A stretch of DNA of 64,000 bases from Lepidurus packardi (taxonomy: Eukaryota; Arthropoda; Branchiopoda; Notostraca; Triopsidae): positions 62,001 through 126,000 of the forward strand of contig JAKZAN010000057.1 of assembly GCA_023053545.1 (NCBI GenBank), given 5' to 3'. Positions 55,969-64,000 of the stretch are shown here, piece by piece (within the stretch, counting starts at the first letter, position 1; each line of letters begins with the position of its first letter). The translations under genes and the position numbers were made by a program. The notes under the pieces are model-generated. The model ran no database searches. It had not been told where the DNA came from and saw nothing but the letters and a program-made list of their open reading frames with translations.

Positions 55969-56786
55969 TTGGTGGTTTCACTACACTGTAAGATTTTTTG
56001 GAGAGTGTGCCATCATGCTCATCAGGCTATCAACTGTTGCACACACACTGATAACACCAACTCTTGCGTTTGCACAGCCCCTCTGGCTAGGGTGCTTGTC
56101 AGCTCACACTCCCCTCAAGCTCCTGTGTTGGCCAATTATCACTCTTCCATCGGTATGATTCCTCAGATGAGCGCGCTTGACAACCCCCTCTTTGACATCT
56201 GTGCAACCCTTAGACTGAACAGTTTCAAAATCCCCAATTCTCGCAACCACACACACATTCCAACCAGGGTGTTTGACAAACTCAAGGCTATCACCAGCAC
56301 GTCTCCCATTTATGAAACCAGTGGAACCAACACAGATCAACACGATGGTTCAATAAACTCTGCTAGAGCATAAGAATGACTGAAGACTTGGCTGTAGTCT
56401 ATTTGAGATTAGTCGACAACAGCCCTGTGGAGTTAACCACATGTTTTATTAATTCCAAATTATCTCGAAACAATTTTTACTACCAACATTTCACATGGGG
56501 AAATGACCATGATCAAGACTGGTCCTTTGACACGATGGGTGTTTTCTTCAATCATCTAGCCCGCTCAATCCGAAAATATCGAGTTTTAACATGGGGCGAT
56601 CCCTCGTTTGAAATTCTCTCACAAGGACTTCAACAACCCATTGAGAACTTGGCAGGATACAATTGTCCTACAGTCAACGAAATTTTCTGTCCATTTGAAC
56701 CACCCTATTGTCCTAAACATCAAACAACCCCAACTCTTTGTACGCTATTCCAAACCTACAAATTCGCTTATTGCAGTGGTTCTTAA
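55969..56786 (+). pseudogene. Unrecognised ORF pair interrupted by hAT insertion
   Basis: Two open frames, 55969-56373 (134 aa) and 56376-56786 (136 aa), lie in different frames. The second (ending ...TLFQTYKFAY before the insertion) continues after the hAT element at 60165 as WLTRDVERINVNTRC and a stop, so it was about 144 codons before it was split. I recognise no domain. Protein-like composition (NSKLSRNNFYYQHFTWGND) suggests a former gene or element ORF. Confidence 0.4.
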
Positions 56787-57199
56787 CCTTTTTTCCATGC
56801 GGACCCCCTAAGTCGACCTAGAAAACCCCACGGACCCCCTTCCTATAAAGAGACATTAAACACATAGTATTACAGATACCCCTATGTAAGACCCTGTTAA
56901 TAGGATTATTGAATGTATTACCGATTTACATTAACTATAATGAGTATTTATTTATCTTTGTTAAACGAAATTAACAGAATTACATATTAAAAAAGAGTTC
57001 AGTGCGACACTTGCTGTTGCTTGGCCCCAATAAGGACATCAAACTGCGGCCTCGTCTTTGAAAGCGCAACGCGCATATCGTGCTGAACATCCAACCTTGT
57101 TCTGCTCTTTGTCTTAATGTTCACAAGAGTTGAGAAGCCAGATTCACAGAGATAAGTAGTTGCGAATGGAACAATCGTTTTCAAAACACGTTGAACAAG

Positions 57200-57960
57200 A
57201 AGAGGAGTTTTTGCACTTTACCGGAATTTTTTGTTTTTGCCTGCAAACAACTTTTTCTGGCATTTTAAGGGTCGCTGATTCCGAAAAAAGCAATCATTTC
57301 GCGCGGAAAACACTGCATCATGAAAATTTGCGGAGTTTTTGCACTTTACCGGAATTTTTTTTTTTCCCTGGAAACAACTTTTTCTGGCATTTTAACGGTC
57401 GGTGATTCCAAAGAAATCAATCATTTCATTCCAAATCGACATCAACATCATCATGCCAAAGTGCCAATAAAAAATTTGCGGAGTTTTTGCACTTTACCGG
57501 ATTTTTTTTGTTTTTTCCTGGAAACAACTTTTTCTGGCATTTTAACGGTCGGTGATTCCAAAGAAATCAATCATTTTATTCCAAATCGACATCAACATCA
57601 TCATCTAAAACTTCATCAACAGGTTCATCACAATCGCGATACAGCAAACCTGCCAAAGTTAAAAATTCAACAGCTCGATCTAAACCCATTTGATCACATC
57701 TTTTCTCAAACATATATCTTGCCAAGTTTCCTGGAATATGCGCCTTAATTCGTCCAGTCGATGAAAATGACGTTTTGGCCGCACGCCACGAGCTCTCAAT
57801 AGAATTTGAATGGGCTCCAGTAACCGGGTCTTTGAAATGCAAACTATGATTGACTTTCAAATGCTCGTATCCTTCGTCCTGCAAGCAATCGTAAGCTTTC
57901 CGTAATGATAAACGTAAGGATAATCGTAAGGATAAACGCTTAACAAGGGACACCAAAATT
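57200..57960 (-). mobile_element. Merlin (ISXO2-like) transposon fragment inside hAT
   Basis: The minus-strand ORF 57576-57956 encodes the C-terminal part of an ISXO2/IS1595-type DDE transposase (HLKVNHSLHFKDPVTGAHSN, SIESSWRAAKTSFSSTGRIK, ARYMFEKRC) with an acidic tail. The outer part consists of three direct copies of ggagtttttgcactttaccgg at 57204, 57332 and 57480, each followed by the same 100-odd bases. The N-terminal half and the other end are missing; no matching inverted repeat is seen near 57950. Confidence 0.75.
57204..57600 (+). repeat. Three tandem direct repeats of 128-148 bp
   Basis: Each begins ggagtttttgcactttaccggaattttttt and contains aacaactttttctggcattttaa and ggtcg(c/g)tgattcc. 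Copies 2 and 3 are nearly identical and copy 1 is more diverged. They represent the repeated terminal region of the Merlin element. Confidence 0.8.
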
Positions 57961-59529
57961 CTGCACGGCTCTTCGAGGCGAATTCTATTCGGAGTAAATC
58001 TCTTGTACGGAGATCGACGAGTTCATCTTTAGCTAGGTCTGCATCTGCGATACAATTTTCATCACAATCAAAGGGGTTTCGCATCCATAGTTCCGCTTTA
58101 GTAGCTTCAAGACAGAAGTAGTTATTGAAAGATTTCTGAAGCAAGTCTAAGTGAGCGCAGATCTCTTCTTTTAAAGACGACGTTATGGTACATTCTTCAC
58201 TTGACTCGTCTTCATGAAGCGCGTCAAAAAGAGTTTGAAAATTTGCGTAAACCCCTGCCTCTATTCTCCTTTTCCATATAGGCAGCTTAGCTATCAAACT
58301 CTGCAGTTTTTCAGTTGCCTCCAGAATTGTTACATCCGATCCTTGTAATGAAATGTTAACTTCATTCATGTGGCCGAAAATGTCAGCCAAATAGGCGAGT
58401 CCATGAACGAAATCTTCGCTTTCGAGTTGCACTGAAAGTGAGTTTTCTTTTCCTTTTAAGAAAGCTGCTACTTCTTTCCTCAATTTGAACAGCCGCTTTA
58501 AGATCTGTCCTCGTGACAGCCAACGTACCTCCGTGTGATAGAGAAGCACTTCGTACGCTGCGCCCATTTCTTGACAAAGTACCTTGAAAATGCGGTGATT
58601 TAGAGCTCTGCTTCTAATGAAGTTAATGATTTTAACCGCAATCGACAAAATGTCTTTCAACGTGTCCGGGAGAGTTTTCGCTGCTAAAGCATGTCGGTGT
58701 AAGAAACAGTGAGTAACGCTAACCTGAGTGCTTCTCTTTTCACCAAAGCAGCGAAACCGGACGTATTACCAAGCATTGCGGGAGCCCCGTCCGTGCAAAT
58801 AGTCAGAAGTTTTTTCGTCCAATCAAAATTGTGTTTGGCAAAGAACATTTTTACCATTTGCAAAACATCAACGGCCTTAGTTGTTTCCAAAAGAGGCTCA
58901 CAGAACAGGAACTCCTCTTTTACCGCGTTATTATGCATATAGCGAACGAAAACGAGAAGCTGGCTACATTGAGCTATGTCTGTTGTTTCATCGGGTTGCA
59001 TACTGAATCGAAATGACGAAGCTGCCAATTCTTCGATGACTTGTTTTAAGATGTTGGAGGACATATCGACTATCCTCGAGTGTATAACATCATTTGATAG
59101 TGGAATTGCTTCCAGCTTTCTTCTTTGATCAGAGCCACAAACTAGCTCGACCATTTCTAAAGCACATGGCTTTATTAGTGATTCACCAATAGTATGTGGC
59201 TTCTTTTCCTTCGCGATGCGGTACGCAACTTTGTACGAGGCTTCTAGTAACGGCTTGGACGAAACCGCAGCAAAACCTATCTTTGGAAGTGTTGTACCAT
59301 TCTCGAATTGGGCTCTTTTTGTTTGGAAAAAGGCTGCATCCTTTTTCTCATATTCTTGATGTCACGCTTCGAAATGTTCTTTTAGTTTCGCTGGTTTCAT
59401 GGACCCGTTTGCAAGAACTTTTACAGTGGAACACAGAAAGCACTGTGGCTTTTGGGTTCCGTCTTTTTCAGTGATGTATGTGAAACCATAATTTACATAC
59501 TCTTCATTGAACTTCCTTTTCTTCGACAT

Positions 59530-60156
59530 TTTCTCTTGCCCAATCTATTAAAAACAGCCAGTCGAAACCATGGTAAATCTTCCAGTCACATTTTAAGGTT
59601 TTGTAATACTTAGGTTATTACGTTCATGTGCACTTTATATACTTAAGTAAACGCATAATACTCAAAATAACTGCTTTATAAGCAGATACAAATCTTACCT
59701 GTTTATTTGCAATATTAGAAATAACAATATTCGAAGCGTAATAGTCAACAGTCTGACGCAAGCCTACGCAAACAAAAAGGCTGCTAAGGGGGCACTGTGG
59801 CGGTGAATCAACAAAACCACGCTTGCTAGGGAGTGGAGGGACTGTCCCGTGTGCAATAACCGCTTATGACGGTCTAGTGCCGGTTCGGCAAAATCCGCAC
59901 ACGGAGCTCAAGCTTTTACGGTTTCTATGAGCCAGGCCATTTCGCGCTCATTTTAGGCGTTATATACGGACATCCACAAGGTAGCATGCTTTTCCAGAAA
60001 GAACAGAGCTATGGTTCGTATCACTTATAGCGAACAGCAACGTTTCTTTACGTGCAAAGGTTCTTGCCAGTATGAATTTCCCGTACTTCTCACGGACCCC
60101 CTAAAATTTTCTACGGACCCCCAAGGGGTCCGTGGACCACCGGTTAAGAAACCCTG
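59530..60156. other. hAT 5' non-coding end
   Basis: Sequence between the transposase start and the right end of the hAT. The segments ggaccccctaaaattttctacggaccccc and ggggtccgtggacc form the subterminal repeats mirrored at 56805-56835. No gene. Confidence 0.6.
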
Positions 60157-60164
60157 GCTTATTG

Positions 60165-60492
60165 GTTAACCCGAGATGTAGAACGAATCAATGTAAATAC
60201 ACGTTGTTAAATAATTTCGAGACTTATATTTGAATGTTGCGCCGCACACATATACACACAACTTATAGATGTCGCCTTATGCGTACAACAACAACAAACA
60301 CGAGGTTAAAAGAAATCCTTTTCACAATTCATGTCGAAACGAACACTAGTTATTAGTGCTTCTGTGTTGTACAGTGCAGAATAACCCATGTTGAAACTTT
60401 GTCGCATAAGATCTGATTTTAACTTCACTCTGAGGAAAGAGTAAGCATACAAAATATCGATATACACACAAGATTTGATCTTATATACTTAC
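60165..60492. other. Flank of hAT insertion, non-coding after the split ORF end
   Basis: The first 45 bases finish the ORF interrupted by the hAT. The rest holds no gene I can support. Confidence 0.4.
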
Positions 60493-60873
60493 TTATTTAT
60501 TCGTAATATCTTTTTCGCACCCAGGTCCAGGACGCACCTGACAATCAAACGCAAAAGCTGGCTTACAGATCTTGGTTTTAATAAAGATGTCTGCATGCAG
60601 ATAAAGACAGCGTCCAGTTTCGTAAGACATGAACCTTATGGCACGATGCGTATAGTAACAGTTAAATAAGAAATCGCGACATCTAATATCATCGCAATGG
60701 ATATCACAATATTCTCGATTAGGTCCCACTTGCATGTAAAAGTTAAAGTAACAGCCAGGTTGGTGTTTATATTCGCGCACACCGCTAATTTTTGTTATGT
60801 AGCCTATTACTAAAGGCATTTTATCATGTATGTTAAATACAAGCGAAGTAGAGCTGAAAGCTGATTTTTCCAA
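60493..60873 (-). CDS. Small ORF with OB-fold-like look, unknown
   Basis: A 126-residue ORF whose most likely start is the Met at residue 19 (MPLVIGYITKISGVREYKH). The pattern GYITKISGV...YFNFYMQVGPNREYCDI resembles the first strands of an RPA-like OB fold and loosely recalls the N termini of the two Helentron RPA-like proteins. Many cysteines (CDIHCDDIRC) are unusual for that fold. I cannot name it; it may be a mobile-element accessory gene. Confidence 0.35.
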   Translation of the reverse strand: MEKSAFSSTSLVFNIHDKMPLVIGYITKISGVREYKHQPGCYFNFYMQVGPNREYCDIHCDDIRCRDFLFNCYYTHRAIRFMSYETGRCLYLHADIFIKTKICKPAFAFDCQVRPGPGCEKDITNK

Positions 60874-60936
60874 CAGACCGTCTGCCTCTTTTATACGTTT
60901 AGAGTAAAGTCAAACACCAATCGTAAGCTAGCGGGT

Positions 60937-61610
60937 TTGTAATGTATGCCACACCCAACGCGCAACTTCCACACATTGAAACCTTACCCAAGTAGCACAT
61001 CTTGGTCGAAACGACGGCTTTTTTTTGACCGTTTGACGTCGAAAGCAACGTTTGTGCAACGTTTATGCGACATCCAATTGACCAGCGCTACGAACGTCGA
61101 CAGGTGACGATACGTTAACGTCCACACGGGACGATACGTGAACGTCCACACGGGACGATACGTGAACGTCCACACGGGACGATATTTCGGCGTCTACGTG
61201 AGACGTTTAATTTACATTGAGAAGTGACATTATATGACGTTAACTTTTTGCCAAACTAACAACGTTCAAGAACGACAGCTTGCAGACGTCTATATACGAT
61301 GGTTTAGCTTCGTCTACACGAAACGTAAGAGCAACCCGATCTGCATCGTTATACTGCAGCTTCTCCGTTCTAATAATATGCGACGTTATCGTAATTTTAA
61401 ATGAAATAAAATACTCTTTTTGAATATATTAATTTTCATTTTTTTTATTATATTTGTCATAAAACTATTTTTTCAGATTTTTTTTTTCTTTTTTTTACCA
61501 ATATAACATGCTATATCATGAAGACATAAAAAAATCAAGGCAAAGATAAAGGCTGTTTTTGAATCAAAACTATTTCTATTATTTTGTCATTCAAGTGCAT
61601 TTTTGTGCAG
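60937..61610. repeat. 674-bp tandem duplication, copy 1, with 24-bp minisatellite
   Basis: From ttgtaatgtatgccacacccaacg to about 61610, repeated at 61611. It contains three units of gacgatacgtgaacgtccacacgg near 61106-61178. Confidence 0.9.
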
Positions 61611-62305
61611 TTTGTAATGTATGCCACACCCAACGCGCAACTTCCACACATTGAAACCTTACCCAAGTAGCACATCTTGGTCGAAACGACGGCTTTTTTT
61701 TTTACCGTTTGACGTCGAAAGCAACGTTTGTGCAACGTTTATGCGACATCCAATTGACCAGCGCTACGAACGTCGACAGGTGACGATACGTTAACGTCCA
61801 CACGGGACGATACGTGAACGTCCACACGGGACGATACGTGAACGTCCACACGGGACGATACGTGAACGTCCACACGGGACGATATTTCGGCGTCTACGTG
61901 AGACGTTTAATTTACATTGAGAAGTGACATTATATGACGTTAACTTTTTGCCAAACTAACAACGTTCAAGAACGACAGCTTGCAGACGTCTATATACGAT
62001 GGTTTAGCTTCGTCTACACGAAACGTAAGAGCAACCCGATCTGCATCGTTATACTGCAGCTTCTCCGTTCTAATAATATGCGACGTTATCGTAATTTTAA
62101 ATGAAATAAAATACTCTTTTTGAATATATTAATTTTCATTTTTTTTATTATATTTGTCATAAAACTATTTTTTCAGAATTTTTTTTTTCTTTTTTTTACC
62201 AATATAACATGCTATATCATGAAGACATAAAAAAATCAAGGCAAAGATAAAGGCTGTTTTTGAATCAAAACTATTTCTATTATTTTGTCATTCAAGTGCA
62301 TTTTT
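61611..62305. repeat. 674-bp tandem duplication, copy 2
   Basis: Nearly identical to 60937-61610 but with one additional 24-bp unit (four, near 61780-61875) and small changes in poly-T runs. It ends after cattcaagtgcattttttt. Confidence 0.9.
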
Positions 62306-62561
62306 TTAAACAAATATAACATGATAAACATGAAGACATAAAAAAAGACATAAAACAACACTAAAACATAAAACAACAACATAAATCGCCTGAGCTTTCA
62401 ATAAAAAAAAAGAAAAAAAAAAGAAAAGAAAAACATAAAACAAAAATAACATAAAACAACAGACATAAAAATATAGACAATATACAAATTATAAATACAG
62501 ACAATTATAAAAATACAACAGACATAAAGAACAAACAACAGAAAATAAAAAAAAAAAAAAT
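62306..62561. other. A-rich low-complexity stretch
   Basis: Runs of aacataaaacaacaacataaa and aaagaaaaaaaaaagaaaag. No gene seen. Confidence 0.6.
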
Positions 62562-63168
62562 TATTCGGAGTCCGACGAGAGCCTGGCCTTATTGAACGAC
62601 CCCTTAAGCCTTTGTGGAGCATGCTTTAAGAAAGCAATTGTCTCGACTTTGAATATATGTTTCTCCAGTTCTACGAACCGGCACGTAAGGCCTCCTGTAT
62701 TGGAAAGAAAATTGGACAGTTATTTTTAGGACTCTGTAATTATTTAATATTATTAACCAAAAAGACTTACGTCGGACGACTTTAATTAGGATTGAAGTCT
62801 GAATTCCGGTTTTGATCGTTTTTGCGTCCTTTGTGTTGCGACCTGCCCAATTATAGTACTTCCATACCGCGTGCGTTGCGGTACACGTCCACGCATTTTT
62901 AATGGCATCTTTTACATTGCCTCCTCCAATATTTTTAATAAAAGAAACCTAAAAATCAGATTACTTCATATTCAACATCAGATAGTAAGTTATTACGAAT
63001 TTTTTTTTTGAAGTCTTCATCTTCTAGTTTGATTTCTAAAGCTTTCAGATCATCAACTGATCCACAAGGGGAGTGTTCGAATAACTCCCCTTGGTCTGGG
63101 TTTTTAGTTGCAGTGATTCGGTTCACTGCTTTCGTTAACTGACTGAGTTGATGTAATACGCCATTCAT
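62562..63168 (-). CDS. DUF4806-domain protein, 3' exons
   Basis: Three minus-strand exons can be joined: 63168 to about 62963, about 62949 to 62772, and about 62699 to 62562. The product reads LKALEIKLEDEDFKKKIRN, then SFIKNIGGGNVKDAIKNAW, then VWKYYNWAGRNTKDAKTIKT, then a basic tail ending KARLSSDSE. The pattern 'L..lE..L.d..f...l...l...gg.......i.......................nw.G...K.......' is that of DUF4806, found in many arthropod proteins of unknown function, often in or near mobile elements. Whether the Met at 63168 is the true start is unknown; upstream exons may exist. Confidence 0.6.
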
Positions 63169-63353
63169 GACAGTCGTTAACTTCCTTATTTGCAGTGACG
63201 GCGGAACGAGTGTTTCTCAGGGGGGGCAGTGGCCATTACTGTTGAAACCCTTATCATTATTTCCATTATTTCCTTATCAATTTCCATTTTTGAGAACACG
63301 TTTCATACCCGATTTAAAGCTTTTTTCCAAGTTATCCTGAAACACATTTTAAT

Positions 63354-64000
63354 TTATTTTGCTGCTCCAAATGTACGTCGTCTCTCTGGATTCCTGTCAA
63401 CAAACTCACGCATAATGTCACACCTTTTTAGCTGCAAAGTTTCAGCTAAGTAAACATTGAGTAACATAAGATGTGTCAAACGAGCAGCAGACATTGTGGA
63501 TCGTAGGTAAGTTTTTATTCGTCGAAGTGTGGAGAATGAACGTTCTGCTGATGCGGCAGATGTTGGAACTGTGAGGATAAGCTCGATTAGCTTCACAACC
63601 TCGGACAGCATGCGAAGAACGGTGGGGGATTCAGTGCGAAGCTTCTCAACGATTGCGCTCACACTATTCTCAGCGGTAAGCGCATTGAGGCATCGCAACT
63701 GCGCAGACAACTGAGGCACATCGAAATCACTTGCGTGGTCTCCCAAACACTCCTGAATCTGTGAAGTGGCCTCATGGGATGTCCTGTAATCAGGTTTTGT
63801 AAGGATTTTCTCAAAGAGTGCCACTCTGAAATGGATATGTCAGTAGGTCATCAATAGGTCTCATATTCATACCTTTTCAATCCTGGTTGATCAAAGCGCC
63901 TTTTCACTGTTGCTATCAGCACGTCCACAGCCTCATAGTAGATTTTGGAACTACTTGACTTGGCATCCAGTTGTACTGTAATGAGCAAAAAAAAGTTTAC
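63354..64000 (-). pseudogene. Second hAT transposase, C-terminal part (runs off window)
   Basis: The minus frame from 63824 to 63354 carries the hAT C-terminal dimerisation signature: VVKLIELILTVPTSAASAER, then SFSTLRRIKTYLRSTMSAAR, then LTHLMLLNVY. It resembles the ZMYM1/Tip100-like branch, different from the ZBED5-like element at 56774. The upstream part continues beyond an apparent intron or break near 63825-63870 (KRRFDQPGLK is readable there) and leaves the window, so integrity cannot be judged. Confidence 0.7.

Larger units (their letters stand above)
56999..59529 (-). pseudogene. hAT transposase with BED zinc finger (ZBED5-like), broken
   Basis: It starts at 59529 with MSKKRKFNEEYVNYGF and a BED-type finger (CFLC, then EHF...H). 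The catalytic core runs from about 59154 to 57970 (FRFSMQPDETTDIAQCSQL, TICTDGAPAMLGNTSGF, YHTEVRWLSRGQILKRLF). The C-terminal dimerisation block is at 56999-57190 (TYLCESGFSTLVNIKTKSR). It is inactivated three ways: an in-frame TGA inside the BED region near 59361, a frameshift near 58710-58730, and insertion of a Merlin fragment near 57190-57960 just before the dimerisation block. The order and remaining similarity match the ZBED5/SCAND3-type group of hAT transposases. Confidence 0.85.
56774..60156 (-). mobile_element. hAT transposon with 8-bp target duplication
   Basis: Ends CAGTGGTTCTTAACC (56774) and, in reverse complement, CAGGGTTTCTTAACC (60156). The target duplication GCTTATTG is perfect at 56766-56773 and 60157-60164. 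It encodes a degenerate BED-finger transposase on the minus strand and contains a Merlin fragment. Confidence 0.92.

Noticed and set aside
62398-62622. Phe/Tyr-rich minus-strand ORF
   Set aside because: Low-complexity antisense of an A-rich tract overlapping the last DUF4806 exon.

Overview
The window is eukaryotic. Genes have short introns of about 45-75 bp with GT..AG ends, core promoters carry a TATA box with a TCAGT-type initiator, and conserved host genes sit among many DNA transposons. Alpha-2-macroglobulin, Jun, IFRD and BPTF/NURF301 homologues together with that promoter style point to an arthropod with a compact intron style. I cannot name the species from sequence alone.

Bases 1-19,800 are the host-gene part. 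They hold the 3' half of an alpha-2-macroglobulin-type thioester gene (1-2061), a fragment of the 3' end of a BPTF/NURF301 gene (about 2290-4000), a spacer with unusually perfect paired palindromes (4323-4371 and 5223-5391), and a full-length alpha-2-macroglobulin gene (6379-12411) whose 3' half is almost identical to the first copy. Next come a six-exon gene for a secreted cysteine-rich protein (13222-14438), a complete IFRD1/2 homologue on the minus strand (14854-16544) and an intronless Jun gene (17591-18511) with AP-1/CRE sites in its promoter.

Bases 19,800-30,370 hold a decayed myosin V gene flanked by two direct copies of a repeat carrying 222-223-bp tandem units, BEL/Pao-type retrotransposon debris, and a PIF/Harbinger transposon whose Myb/SANT-like gene and DDE transposase gene both still read open once spliced.

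Bases 30,371-55,777 are one giant nested mobile element. A Kolobok-type transposon (513-bp terminal inverted repeats, TTAA target duplication, THAP-DDE transposase, P2X7-intracellular-domain-like gene) landed in a 33-bp minisatellite. Its own 5' intron was then invaded by two Helentron-type rolling-circle elements lying head to tail without a spacer (35163-41381 and 41382-55074). The larger carries a cysteine-protease/zinc-finger ORF, a Rep-helicase-endonuclease ORF and an RPA-like ORF. The first two are separated by a single in-frame TAG. The smaller element keeps the same gene order but lacks the Rep-helicase.

Bases 55,778-64,000 hold an unrecognised ORF split by a hAT element with a perfect 8-bp target duplication (56774-60156), itself broken by a Merlin fragment. 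They also hold a 674-bp tandem duplication with a 24-bp minisatellite, a DUF4806-type gene and the C-terminal end of a second hAT transposase running off the window. Exon coordinates were spliced by eye from reading frame, splice signals and family homology known from memory; no search was run.
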